Origin: Odoribacter sp. AF15-53
GTDB taxonomy: Bacteria; Bacteroidota; Bacteroidia; Bacteroidales; Marinifilaceae
DNA: 64,000 bases
Assembly (NCBI RefSeq): GCF_003479425.1
Contig: NZ_QUHC01000005.1
Span: 124,001-188,000, forward strand
Reading direction: 5' to 3'
Position numbers and translations under genes: made by a program. How positions within the stretch are numbered: position 1 is the first letter of the stretch; each line of letters starts with the position of its first letter. Shown piece by piece: positions 1 through 8,418 of this stretch. The notes beneath the pieces were generated by a model. The model did not search any database. It worked only from the letters and a program-made list of their open reading frames with translations, and was not told where the DNA came from.

Positions 1-216
1 AAACAGGATTAATAAATCTTTTTTACTTACTTTCTCGTTTAAGGTAAATACGGAGACTAGCCAAAAGGCGATAGCTCCGAATGACATGCGCAGGAACGTG
101 AGGCCTACCGGGTCGATCCACTCCGGCATCAAGGTTTTGGCGATGGGAATATTAATCCCGAAGAGGATGTTAGCGGCGAAGATGGCCATGTGGCCGTGCC
201 ATTTATCTTTTGTCAT
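1..216 (-). CDS. EamA/DMT-family permease, N-terminal part (runs off the window)
   Basis: Seventy-two codons are visible, reading leftwards from an ATG at 216 to the window edge. The product starts MTKDKWHGHM and shows two hydrophobic segments, about residues 9-30 and 36-58, with the first helix containing NILFGINIPIAK. An N-terminal pattern of 'FGxNxPxxK' in the first helix followed by 'P..LTFLRM' is characteristic of EamA transporters (drug/metabolite superfamily), which are ten-helix inner-membrane carriers or exporters of small metabolites. The substrate cannot be told. It is divergent from the symporter gene at 281, with 64 bp between the two starts. The family call is fairly firm; the C-terminal half is not visible. 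Confidence 0.75.
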   Translation of the reverse strand, partial: MTKDKWHGHMAIFAANILFGINIPIAKTLMPEWIDPVGLTFLRMSFGAIAFWLVSVFTLNEKVSKKDLLILF

Positions 217-280
217 AGGCTCATGAATCTGATATTGTCATGCGAATGTAGTTTATTTTTTAATATAAATAGATGGGCGT

Positions 281-1495
281 ATGAAAAAAATGAAGATAGG
301 CTTGTTGCCGAAGATCGTGATCGCGATCGCTTTGGGTATCGTGTGCGGACTTTTCTTCCCGGACTGGTTGGTGAGAATCTTCCTCACGATAAATGGTTTG
401 TTTAGTAATTTTCTCGGGTTTATTATCCCGTTGTTGATATTAGGATTGGTAGCTCCGGGTATTGCCGATCTGGGTAAAGGTGCCGGGAGGTTGTTGCTAC
501 TTACCGCTTTGCTGGCGTATGGATTTACTCTGTTTTCCGGGTTCTTTACCTATTTTGCTTGTGATCTGAGTTATCCTTGGCTGTTGAAGGATGCGGAATT
601 GCAACCGGTGGAAGCGGCGGTGGTGGAACCGTTGGTCCCGTATTTCACGGTGATGATGCCTCCCTTGATGGACGTGATGACTTCATTAATTCTGGCTTTT
701 ACCCTTGGATTGGGTATGTCGGTGATTAACGGGGCAACCTTGAAAGGGGCCATGGAGGATTTCAAGGATATTATAAACAAGGTGATCGTGGGGGTGATTA
801 TTCCTTTGTTACCACTTTATATATTCGGTATTTTCCTGAATATCTCGAACTCCGGTCAGGTGTCCGGAGTCTTGGGGGTGTTCGTGAAAATCATCGTGGT
901 TATATTCTTCCTGACGATCGTGTTGCTGTTCATTCAATTTTTTATTGCCGGGGCGGTGTCGAAGAAGAATCCTTTCCGGTTATTCCGGAATATGCTACCC
1001 GCTTATATGACGGCATTGGGCACGCAGTCTTCTGCGGCCACGATTCCCGTGACCTTGGAGCAAACGGTGAAGAACGGTGTCAACCGGGAATTGGCGGCAT
1101 TCGTTATTCCGCTTTGCGCAACGATACATTTGTCGGGAAGTACGATGAAGATCGTGGCTTGTGCCTTGGCGATCATGTTGATGTCGGGCATGCCGATCTC
1201 TTTCGGGGTAATGGCCGGTTTTATCTTTATGTTGGGTATCGCTATGGTGGCGGCTCCGGGAGTGCCGGGGGGTGCGATCATGGCGGCCTTGGGATTATTA
1301 CAGTCCATGTTGGGATTTGACGAGACGGCACAAGGGTTGATGATTGCTCTTTATATCGCGATGGATAGTTTCGGTACGGCTTGTAACGTGACTGGCGACG
1401 GGGCCATTGCCGTGATCATGGATCGGATCAATAAAGATTCCAAGCACAAAGGCACGCGGGAAGAGTTGGAAGAGGTCGCATCCTTGGAAGGATAG
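281..1495 (+). CDS. Dicarboxylate/amino acid:cation symporter (DAACS family)
   Basis: A 404-residue polytopic inner-membrane protein of normal family length. The family's serine-rich re-entrant motif appears as LGTQSSAATIPVTLE near residue 245-260. The C-terminal half has the expected helix with DSFGTACNVTGDGAIAVIMD near residue 362, corresponding to the substrate and sodium site of GltPh-like transporters. Such proteins import dicarboxylates, glutamate/aspartate or serine/threonine with sodium or protons; the substrate here is not determined. The ATG at 281 is followed directly by a basic stretch (MKKMKIG) and then the first membrane segment. It is monocistronic, followed by a structured intergenic region before the tetR pair. 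Confidence 0.85.
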   Translation: MKKMKIGLLPKIVIAIALGIVCGLFFPDWLVRIFLTINGLFSNFLGFIIPLLILGLVAPGIADLGKGAGRLLLLTALLAYGFTLFSGFFTYFACDLSYPWLLKDAELQPVEAAVVEPLVPYFTVMMPPLMDVMTSLILAFTLGLGMSVINGATLKGAMEDFKDIINKVIVGVIIPLLPLYIFGIFLNISNSGQVSGVLGVFVKIIVVIFFLTIVLLFIQFFIAGAVSKKNPFRLFRNMLPAYMTALGTQSSAATIPVTLEQTVKNGVNRELAAFVIPLCATIHLSGSTMKIVACALAIMLMSGMPISFGVMAGFIFMLGIAMVAAPGVPGGAIMAALGLLQSMLGFDETAQGLMIALYIAMDSFGTACNVTGDGAIAVIMDRINKDSKHKGTREELEEVASLEG

Positions 1496-1510
1496 GGAGA
1501 ATTGAGTTTC

Positions 1511-1666
1511 GAATACTTGTTTACCACTTGATGATTACTTGAGGAGTACCGGTTATAGGCTTTTTATTAAATTATAATAATCTTATATGAATCTTATTAT
1601 AATAGGGTTCATATAGGGTTACTATAGGGTTCGTATAGGGTTCATGACGGTAGTGATCAAGTATTC
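1511..1666. repeat. Structured intergenic region: four 11-bp iterons inside nested inverted repeats
   Basis: Four tandem 11-bp units begin at 1601, 1612, 1623 and 1634, each carrying (T/A)ATAGGGTT. Just upstream is a 9-bp inverted repeat TTATAATAA (1572-1580) / TTATTATAA (1594-1602). The whole block is enclosed by GAATACTTG (1511-1519) and CAAGTATTC (1658-1666). No gene is visible in it. A further near-copy of the 11-mer (TATAGGGGTAC, 3032-3042) lies upstream of the tolC gene. The location before the tetR pair suggests operators, but this is inference. Confidence 0.7.
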
Positions 1667-1770
1667 CTACTCTATAGAGTTTGAATTACTTTAGTTCATG
1701 TACATGTATATTAATTAATCATTCCTTTGTGCGCGTATGCCGGATGAAGTGATAGAAGTGTTTTTAACGC

Positions 1771-1805
1771 TTTCGTACGCTTTTCAGTTTTTATCTCTAT
1801 CTTTG
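1771..1805 (+). promoter_or_regulatory. Putative promoter of the tetR pair
   Basis: TATCTTTG at 1798-1805 matches the Bacteroidota -7 consensus TAnnTTTG. The upstream box is weak (TTTCG, 1771-1775, 22 bp away). The box lies 22 bp before the ATG at 1827, which decides that start over the longer reading frame beginning at 1737, because translation from 1737 would begin upstream of this promoter. Confidence 0.5.
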
Positions 1806-1826
1806 CAAAGAATAACAAATCGGGTT

Positions 1827-2426
1827 ATGACAGAACTTCGGGATGAAATAATAAAGAAAGCGTTCCTGCAATTTTTGAACAGGGGCTATAAAGCCTGTTC
1901 TTTAAAGGATTTGGAGCAAGCCACGGGATTGACGAAGGGGGCATTTTATTATTACTTTAAGGATAAGAAGGAGATTTTGGAAGCGGGGATGGAGCGTTAT
2001 TTCGGGGTGATGAAGGAGGAGAGTGACGGGGATTTGGAGCGGGTGGCGTCTTTGCGGGAGTACATTGACCTGGTCATTAGGAATAAGGAAGAGAGTGCCG
2101 ATCTCTCGCAACGGGTTTTCGGTTGTTTCGTGTTGGAGGTGTTATTTTTTCAACTGGTGTTGGAGGTGGCGGTGTTGTTCCCCGCATTCCGGGAACGGAT
2201 ATACACGCTTTCGAAAAGACGGTTGGCGCATTGGGAATATATTATATTGAAGGCGAAGCGGAACGGGGAGATTCGGGAGACGTTGGATACCTCGGTCTTG
2301 GCGCGTAATTTGATGTCGGTGTCGAGCAGTATGTTGAATATCGAGCTGGAACAGGCAAATTTTCAATACGTGTTTTCAGATATGCGGATGCAATTTGAAC
2401 AATATTATATGCTGGTAAAGAAATGA
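1827..2426 (+). CDS. TetR/AcrR-family transcriptional regulator (first of a tandem pair)
   Basis: A 199-residue regulator beginning MTELRDEIIKKAFLQFLNRG. Residues about 1-50 form the TetR DNA-binding domain, with the recognition-helix signature TGLTKGAFYYYFKDKKEIL. The rest is the variable ligand-binding/dimerisation domain. The reading frame can extend upstream to 1737, but those 30 residues do not resemble the family and a -7 box lies between the two starts. The stop overlaps the start of the next tetR by 4 bp (ATGA), so the two are translationally coupled. TetR proteins are usually repressors of neighbouring efflux genes, and a large efflux island follows directly. The effector is unknown. 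Confidence 0.88.
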   Translation: MTELRDEIIKKAFLQFLNRGYKACSLKDLEQATGLTKGAFYYYFKDKKEILEAGMERYFGVMKEESDGDLERVASLREYIDLVIRNKEESADLSQRVFGCFVLEVLFFQLVLEVAVLFPAFRERIYTLSKRRLAHWEYIILKAKRNGEIRETLDTSVLARNLMSVSSSMLNIELEQANFQYVFSDMRMQFEQYYMLVKK

Positions 2427-3025
2427 GCGGGACGAGGGATACGATTATAGAAACGGCTTTCTTGTTGTTCTTGAAAAAGGGGTACAAGGCGGTAACTCTC
2501 ACGGACTTGGAAAAGGCGGTGGGAATGACTAAAGGTACATTTTATTATCATTTCCTGAACAAGGAGGAAGTGCTGAAAGAGGGGGTGACGAAGTATTATC
2601 GGGTGTTGAATAACCGAAGGGCCGAGGAGATGGGACGGGTGCATTCGTTGCGGGAGTTTATCGACTTGACGATTCATAACCTGGAAGGGATCGGGCATTA
2701 CGGGGCGAAACGATTTGATAGCGATATCCCGGAGATTTTGTGTCTTTCGTTGATGGTAGAGGTAATTTCCCTGTACCCGGAGTTCAAACAAATGGTGAGC
2801 GACACGAAGATTTCGTGGATGTCGAAGTTGGAAGGGGTGATTTTGGAGGCCAAACGCGATAAAGAGATAAGGGATGATGTGGATACGTCCATTTTGGCAA
2901 AGAATTTGCTGAATATAGGAGTCGGGTTGATCAATTACGTGGTGATGCATCAGGATATTTCCTACGCGCTGTCATCGGTACGGTATCAATACGAACAATT
3001 GTATTCGCTGGTAAAAGTGAATTAA
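2423..3025 (+). CDS. TetR/AcrR-family transcriptional regulator (second of a tandem pair)
   Basis: A 200-residue TetR protein with helix-turn-helix signature VGMTKGTFYYHFLNKEEVL. It is clearly a paralogue of the preceding regulator: the two share the N-terminal layout, the central 'SLREFIDL/SLREYIDL' segment, 'ILEAKRDKEIR/ILKAKRNGEIR' and a C-terminal 'Y.QYEQLYSLVK/F.QYYMLVK' ending. The start overlaps the stop of the upstream gene by 4 bp. Only 75 bp separate it from tolC at 3101, and that gap contains a near-copy of the 11-bp iteron found upstream of the first tetR. The pair probably arose by tandem duplication and may act as heterodimers or respond to different ligands; this is inference. 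Confidence 0.88.
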   Translation: MSGTRDTIIETAFLLFLKKGYKAVTLTDLEKAVGMTKGTFYYHFLNKEEVLKEGVTKYYRVLNNRRAEEMGRVHSLREFIDLTIHNLEGIGHYGAKRFDSDIPEILCLSLMVEVISLYPEFKQMVSDTKISWMSKLEGVILEAKRDKEIRDDVDTSILAKNLLNIGVGLINYVVMHQDISYALSSVRYQYEQLYSLVKVN

Positions 3026-3100
3026 GATTTTTATAGGGGTACATACCAAAAAGTATAAAAATAGAGAGGCTTAAAGTAAGAATATAAAAACGAGGAAGTA

Positions 3101-4558
3101 ATGAAGACGATTACTGTATGTAAATCATGGTTGAGTTTATTTGTTGTTATTCTGTGTTTTATGTCGCAGACGAAAGCCCAGAACGTGTTAGGTCTGGAGG
3201 ATTGTCGGCGCCTGGCGATAGAGAATAATAAAAAACTGAAAATTGCAGACGAGGAAGTGAAAGCGAGTTCCGCGCAGAAAGCGGAGGCTTTCACGAAATA
3301 TTTGCCGAGTGTTGACGCTATGGGTGTGTATATGCGGAACCAGAAGGAGATTAATCTGCTGTCGGAAGACGCGCATTTGCCGGTGGGGGCAATGGGAGCG
3401 GACGGGAAGTTTACATTCCGGCCCGATCAATTGATGGTTGGAGCAGATGGTAAACCGGTGATGGTGAACGGGCAGTATGTCCCGAAGGATTACGCTTTGT
3501 TGCCCAAGGACGCGATGACCGTGGACGAGCGGAATCTGGGTGTCGTGCAGGTGGGGTTAACGCAACCGATTTACATGGGAGGAAAGATACGTGCTTATAA
3601 TCAGATTGCCGGGTTATCGGAGAAGCTGGCGAAGAGCAAGCGGGCGCAGGAGTTGCAGAACGTGATTCTCACGACGGACGAGGCTTACTGGCAGATTATT
3701 TCTTTGGTGAATCGGAAGAAACTGGCGGATAAGTACGTGGAGACGTTGAAGAAGTTCGTGCATGACGTGGAACTGATGTATACCACGGGGGTGTCCACGA
3801 AAGCGGACGTGCTTTCCGTCCGGGTGAAGTTGAACGAGGGGGAAATGGTGCAGACGAAGGTGGATAACGGGTTGAGTTTGTCCCGGATGTTGTTGAACCA
3901 GATTTGCGGGTTACCGACGGATACGATCGTGCAGTTGAAAGAGGAGGTCGTGGATACGGACGTGGAGGAAGTGCCGGGAGAGAGTCTGGAACAGGTGTAT
4001 AACCGTCGTCCGGAAGTGGCCAGTTTGCAGTTTGCGGCGGATATTTACAAGAAAAAGGAGAAGATCGCGATGTCCGAGTATTTGCCGACGGTGGCTTTGA
4101 CGGCGAATTATTTGAGTAGCACGCCTTCATTTTATGATGGGATCAGCACGAAGTTCGACGGGATGTGGAGCGTGGGGGTTGGAATCAAGGCTCCGATATT
4201 CCACTGGGGGGCTTCCCGCAAGAGTTTGCGAAATGCAAAGGCCCAGACGAACGTGATGAATTACAAGTTGGAGGAGGCGAAGGAACAGATTGAGTTACAG
4301 GTGAACCAATCGGAGTTTAAAATGAAGGAGGTTACGAAGAAGTTGGCGATGGCTCGCAAGAATTTGGAACGGGCGGAGGAGAATTTGAAGTTTGCGAACC
4401 TAGGCTTCAAGGAGGGGACGATCCCGGTGTTGAACGTGCTGGAGGCACAAACGGCATGGTTGACAGCGAATTCGGAGTTGATCGACACGCAAATCGAGGC
4501 GAGGTTGTGCAAGGTGTATTTGGAGAAGGCATATGGAATTTTAGATTTTAAATTTTAG
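3101..4558 (+). CDS. TolC-family outer-membrane efflux protein
   Basis: A 485-residue outer-membrane factor with a Sec signal peptide of about 26 residues ending QTKAQ. The mature protein has the two-fold TolC repeat: long amphipathic helices around residues 170-260 and 380-470, with 'QPIYMGGKIRAYNQIA' marking the first repeat and 'PIFHWGASRKSLRNAK' the second. A family-specific insert (about residues 95-145) carries GADGKPV-type turns. It would form the trimeric exit duct for the adaptor and ABC-2 permeases encoded next. The gene opens the first efflux unit and is followed by 135 bp of AT-rich repeat-like spacer before the HlyD-type adaptor gene. Confidence 0.9.
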   Translation: MKTITVCKSWLSLFVVILCFMSQTKAQNVLGLEDCRRLAIENNKKLKIADEEVKASSAQKAEAFTKYLPSVDAMGVYMRNQKEINLLSEDAHLPVGAMGADGKFTFRPDQLMVGADGKPVMVNGQYVPKDYALLPKDAMTVDERNLGVVQVGLTQPIYMGGKIRAYNQIAGLSEKLAKSKRAQELQNVILTTDEAYWQIISLVNRKKLADKYVETLKKFVHDVELMYTTGVSTKADVLSVRVKLNEGEMVQTKVDNGLSLSRMLLNQICGLPTDTIVQLKEEVVDTDVEEVPGESLEQVYNRRPEVASLQFAADIYKKKEKIAMSEYLPTVALTANYLSSTPSFYDGISTKFDGMWSVGVGIKAPIFHWGASRKSLRNAKAQTNVMNYKLEEAKEQIELQVNQSEFKMKEVTKKLAMARKNLERAEENLKFANLGFKEGTIPVLNVLEAQTAWLTANSELIDTQIEARLCKVYLEKAYGILDFKF

Positions 4559-4693
4559 ATTTTAAATTGAGAAATTCCGTGATTGGGGATTAAAGGATTG
4601 AGAGATAAAAAATAGAATAATGTGACAATTTTGAATTTTAGGGTTTAAATGATTCATTTTAAATTCTGAATTCTGAATTTTAATTTAGATGTT

Positions 4694-5683
4694 ATGACGA
4701 ATGAAAAGAAAGTTAGCGGGAAGGTATTGATGTTTACGGGGATTGTGATCATCGTATTTTTAGTAGCTATATTTGGTTTTATATTTTGGGAGCCGGTACC
4801 GGAGATGATACAGGGAGAGGCGGAGGCTACCGAGGTGAGAATTTCCGGTAAGGTGCCGGGGAGAATCGAGAAGTTTCTGGTGAACGAAGGGGATCAGGTG
4901 AAGAAGGGAGATACGGTCGCGATTCTGGATAGTCCTGAGGTGATGGCAAAGTTTAACCAAGCTCAGGCGGCGGAAGAGGCAGCCCAGGCGATGAGTGATA
5001 AGGCCCAGAAAGGAGCTCGTGAGGAACAGAAGGCGATGGCTTTCCAGACTTGGAAGAAGGCTCAGGCTGCTCTTGAGGTAGCGAAGAAGTCTTACGACCG
5101 GGTGCAGAAGTTGTTCGAGAACGAGGTGGTGTCTGCACAGAAGAGGGACGAGGCGGAGGCGAATTATAAGGCTATGTTAGCAACCGAACAGGCGGCAAAG
5201 GCTCAATACGATATGGCAAAGAACGGGGCGGAGAAGGAAGATAAGATGGCGGCCGAGGCTCAGGTGAGCCGGGCGAAAGGGGCCGTGGAGGAAGTTAGTT
5301 CGTATATCAAGGAGACTTTTTTGGTATCCCCGATTTCGGGAGAGATTTCGGAGCGTTACCCGAAGGTGGGCGAATTGGTGGGGACGGGATCTCCGGTGAT
5401 GAACGTGTTGGACTTGGAAGATATGTGGGTCGTGTTTAACGTGCGTGAAGATTTGTTGGGTGATTTGAAGATGGGGGCTATTTTCACGGGGTATATTCCG
5501 GCGTTGGGGAATAAGGAGGTGCAGTTGAAAGTGACTTATTTGAAGAATATGGGTACTTACGCGGCTTGGAGAGCAACGAAGACAACCGGGCAATATGACG
5601 CGAAGACTTTCGAGGTGAAGGCTATGCCGATGGAAAAAGTCGAGGGGTTGAGGCCGGGGATGAGCGTTTTAAAAAAATTGTAG
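4694..5683 (+). CDS. HlyD-type membrane fusion protein (periplasmic adaptor)
   Basis: A 329-residue adaptor with one N-terminal membrane anchor (about residues 12-32). A biotinyl-lipoyl-like half-domain follows (VSGKVPGRIEK-type segment, about 48-75), then a long alanine/lysine/glutamate-rich coiled-coil hairpin (about 82-200), the returning lipoyl half with SPISGEISERYPKVGELV, and a beta-barrel domain. This is the architecture of HlyD/EmrA/YbhG adaptors that link inner-membrane exporters to TolC. Its neighbours, tolC upstream and two ABC-2 permeases downstream, fit a YhiI/YbhG-like ABC efflux system. The last residues (GMSVLKKL) are the usual adaptor ending, so it appears complete. Confidence 0.88.
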   Translation: MTNEKKVSGKVLMFTGIVIIVFLVAIFGFIFWEPVPEMIQGEAEATEVRISGKVPGRIEKFLVNEGDQVKKGDTVAILDSPEVMAKFNQAQAAEEAAQAMSDKAQKGAREEQKAMAFQTWKKAQAALEVAKKSYDRVQKLFENEVVSAQKRDEAEANYKAMLATEQAAKAQYDMAKNGAEKEDKMAAEAQVSRAKGAVEEVSSYIKETFLVSPISGEISERYPKVGELVGTGSPVMNVLDLEDMWVVFNVREDLLGDLKMGAIFTGYIPALGNKEVQLKVTYLKNMGTYAAWRATKTTGQYDAKTFEVKAMPMEKVEGLRPGMSVLKKL

Positions 5684-5709
5684 ATTTAGTGATTTTAGAT
5701 TTTAGATTC

Positions 5710-5733
5710 CAGCCGCACGGGCTGACGTTTTTT
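5710..5733 (+). terminator. Possible attenuator or weak terminator between adaptor and permease genes
   Basis: CAGCC-loop-GGCTG (5710-5724) is followed by ACG and six T residues (5728-5733). The stem is only 5 bp, and the genes on both sides look like one operon, so partial attenuation is more likely than a full stop. Confidence 0.35.
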
Positions 5734-5779
5734 AATCACCGAATCGCTTAGTCAAAAATTATAAATCTAAAATTGATAT

Positions 5780-6952
5780 ATGCGAGAGAATATAAGGGCA
5801 ATGGGGGTGTTGATGAAACGGGAGATTCGGATGCTGGCGACGCATCGGATTTACTGGTTCGTGATGGTTTTTGCTCCCTTGTTCTGTTTCCTGTTTTTCA
5901 TGGATTTGTTGAAGGACGGGTTGCCCAAGAAGTTGCCCGTGGCAGTGGTGGACGAGGATAATACCACGACATCCCGGTCGCTGGTGCGGTCGCTGAATAC
6001 TTTCGCGCAGACGGATGTTGTTATGCGTACGGCAAATTTCAGCGAGGCGAGGGAGGCTTTGCAGCGGGGAGAGGTTTACGGTATTTTTTATATTCCTGCG
6101 AATTTCAGAAGGGATGCTTCGACGGGAAGCGAGCCCGTGTTGTCGTTTTATACAAATGATACCTATTTTCTGGCGGGTTCTTTGCTTTACAAGGATATGC
6201 GGATGCAGTCGAACCTGGCTAATGGGGTGGTGCAACAGACGTTGTTATTGGCCAAGGGGGAGGGAGGTCCGTTGTTGTCGGCAAAGTTGGTGCCGATTTC
6301 GTTGGATACTCACCCGCTGAATAATCCATGGTTGAGTTATGCTATTTACCTGGCGAATTTCTTGTTGCCCGCTTTTTTGTGTATGTTCGTGATGTTTACC
6401 ACGGTGTATAGTATCAGCGAGGAGATCAAGCGGAGGACTTCACGGGAGTGGTTGGAAGCCGGAAATAATTCGATTATCGTGGCTTTGTTGGGTAAACTTG
6501 TACCTCAGGGGGTGATTTTCACGATTATGGGGATGTTGTATCTCTCCATGTTGTACGCTTACGCTCATTTCCCGTTGAATAGCGGGTTTTTTCCGATGTT
6601 TTTAGCCATGATACTGATGATTCTGGCGTCACAATGTTTTGCTTTGTTTATCACGGGAATGACTCGCCGCAGCCGGATAGCTTTGAGTGTATGTGCGCTG
6701 TGGGGCGTGTTGTCGTTCTCGATATGCGGTTTTACCTATCCCGTGCGTTCCATGCCGGAATTAGCGCAAATCGGGTCGAACCTGTTCCAGATGAGGCATT
6801 ATTTTTTGATTTACGTGGATCAGGCTTTAAACGGTATCCCAATGATATATTCTTGGCAGAATTACGCGGCATTGATGGTTTTCCTGTTTTTACCGATTTT
6901 CGTTCTTCCCAAGTTGAAGTTGGATTTGTTGAAGTTTAAATATTTGCCGTAA
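5780..6952 (+). CDS. ABC-2 type transporter permease (first of a pair)
   Basis: A 390-residue ABC-2 permease of the YbhR/YhjD type. One N-terminal membrane helix (about residues 24-45) is followed by a large extracytoplasmic domain that opens with PVAVVDEDNTTTSRSLVRSL, and then five C-terminal helices from about residue 185. The segment GFTYPVRSMPELAQIGSNLF before the last helices is typical of the family. Such permeases work as heterodimers with an ATP-binding subunit; here the partner permease is at 7177 but no ATPase gene is found in the efflux island. It probably exports a drug-like or lipid substrate with the adjacent adaptor and TolC. Confidence 0.88.
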   Translation: MRENIRAMGVLMKREIRMLATHRIYWFVMVFAPLFCFLFFMDLLKDGLPKKLPVAVVDEDNTTTSRSLVRSLNTFAQTDVVMRTANFSEAREALQRGEVYGIFYIPANFRRDASTGSEPVLSFYTNDTYFLAGSLLYKDMRMQSNLANGVVQQTLLLAKGEGGPLLSAKLVPISLDTHPLNNPWLSYAIYLANFLLPAFLCMFVMFTTVYSISEEIKRRTSREWLEAGNNSIIVALLGKLVPQGVIFTIMGMLYLSMLYAYAHFPLNSGFFPMFLAMILMILASQCFALFITGMTRRSRIALSVCALWGVLSFSICGFTYPVRSMPELAQIGSNLFQMRHYFLIYVDQALNGIPMIYSWQNYAALMVFLFLPIFVLPKLKLDLLKFKYLP

Positions 6953-6965
6953 GTCGGGGACTTAC

Positions 6966-7160
6966 GGGTTACAGGTTTGCAGGTTACAAGTTGCAGGTTG
7001 AGAGGCATGAATTTAGTTTAAAGTTTAAAATTTAGAATGAAAGGATTCGGTGATTGATGATTGAATGGTTGGGTGATTATAAAAGAAGAGCGTTAGAATT
7101 GTGTGGCAAAATCACTTAATCTGAAATCATAAATCAAGAAATGAATAGGATCTAAAATCA
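6966..7160. repeat. Left arm of a ~190-bp inverted repeat
   Basis: This intergenic stretch is, in reverse complement, nearly the same as 9497-9697. The best-conserved part pairs about 7021-7155 with about 9501-9640, with roughly 11 mismatches in 138 bp by eye. Its outer end contains the ACAAGTTGCAGGTT phrase also found (inverted) upstream of both RND genes. It sits between the two ABC-2 permease genes and has no coding potential. Confidence 0.8.
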
Positions 7161-7176
7161 TAAATCTAAAGTTAAT

Positions 7177-8349
7177 ATGGGGTTTTGGACAGATATATAT
7201 TACGTTTTTAAGCGGGAGTTTTACATGGTGTTCCGAGATCATGCCGTGTTGACTTTTTTCGTGGCGTTGATGTTAGCGTATCCGGTTGTTTACACGTTTA
7301 TATATAGTAACGAGGTGGCCCGGGAGGTTCCGGTTGCGGTGGTCGATCATTCGAATTCTGCCATAAGCCGGGAGTTTGTCCGGAACTGGAATGCCACGGC
7401 GAGCGTGGATGTGATTGCCCGTTGCGAGGATATGGAGGCAGCGAAGCTGCTGATGTACAAGAAAGATATTTACGGTATACTGGAGATTCCGGCGGATTTT
7501 AGCAAGAATATTGCCCGTGGAGAACAGGCGCATATTTCGCTTTATTGTGATATGGGTGCCTTGCTGAATTACAAGGCGTTGTTGACGGCAGCCACGGATG
7601 TTTCTCTGGCTATGGGGAAGGATATTCAGGTGGAGGGGATGGAGTATGCCACGGTGATCACGGAACAGATCGCGGCTTCTCCGGTGAAGATTCAGGATGT
7701 AAAGTTGTTTAACCCGCAGGGAGGGTTTACTTCTTTCTTGATTCCTGCCGTGTTGATTTTGGTGGTTCAGCAATCGTTGTTGCTGGGAGTGGGAACGATT
7801 GCCGGGACGGAGCGGGATCGGCGTAGGAGGCGGGTGATGTTGCCAGTGAACAAGCATTTCCGTCACCCGAGTCGGGTGGTGTTGGGAAAGGCGTTTGCTT
7901 ATCTTCCGATTTATTTCGTGATGAGTTACTGGGTGTTTTTTATCGTGCCTCGTTTGTTCGGAATGACGCAGATCGGGGAACGAGGGGAAGTGATGTTATT
8001 TTTGTTCCCGTTTTTACTGGCGTGCGTGTTTTTTGCGATAGCAATGTCGTTTTTGAGCCGGGAGCGGGAGATGCCGTTCTTGATATTCGTGTTTACTTCC
8101 GTTCCTTTGATGTTTATATCCGGGATTTCCTGGCCGAAGTCAGCGATACCGGAGTATTGGGTATGGTTCGGGAAGTTGTTCCCTTCTTCGTTTGGCATTG
8201 ATGGTTTCGTGAAAATCAATAATACGGGTGCCACACTGTCGGAAGTATTGCCGGAATTTTGGGGATTGTGCGTGTTAATCGTGGTTTATTTTATTGTGGC
8301 ATGTTTGTTGTATAAAAGAGAGTATAAAAAGTTAAAAATTAACGGTTAG
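7177..8349 (+). CDS. ABC-2 type transporter permease (second of a pair)
   Basis: A 390-residue ABC-2 permease, the same length and layout as the one at 5780. An N-terminal helix (about residues 22-43) is followed by an extracytoplasmic domain beginning PVAVVDHSNSAISREFVRNW, and then five membrane segments from about residue 185. ISGISWPKSAIPEYW corresponds to the GFTYP motif of its partner. The two would form the heterodimeric membrane part of an ABC efflux pump. The 224-bp gap before it is filled by one arm of a long inverted repeat, which is unusual inside an operon. The coordinating ATPase is not encoded nearby. Confidence 0.88.
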   Translation: MGFWTDIYYVFKREFYMVFRDHAVLTFFVALMLAYPVVYTFIYSNEVAREVPVAVVDHSNSAISREFVRNWNATASVDVIARCEDMEAAKLLMYKKDIYGILEIPADFSKNIARGEQAHISLYCDMGALLNYKALLTAATDVSLAMGKDIQVEGMEYATVITEQIAASPVKIQDVKLFNPQGGFTSFLIPAVLILVVQQSLLLGVGTIAGTERDRRRRRVMLPVNKHFRHPSRVVLGKAFAYLPIYFVMSYWVFFIVPRLFGMTQIGERGEVMLFLFPFLLACVFFAIAMSFLSREREMPFLIFVFTSVPLMFISGISWPKSAIPEYWVWFGKLFPSSFGIDGFVKINNTGATLSEVLPEFWGLCVLIVVYFIVACLLYKREYKKLKING

Positions 8350-8418
8350 GTAGTTTCGTGCTTGCCGGTTTTGTTGTATGACCGGAAGTTTATGGATGAT
8401 AATTAAAATTGAAAAACG

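Noticed and set aside
1737..1826. N-terminal extension of the first TetR
   Set aside because: The 30 extra residues are unlike TetR proteins and a -7 promoter box lies between this start and ATG 1827.
3696..4130. Long antisense ORFs inside tolC, the RND and argD genes
   Set aside because: They are shadows of strongly biased codon use in the sense genes and have low-complexity translations rich in R, P, H or S.
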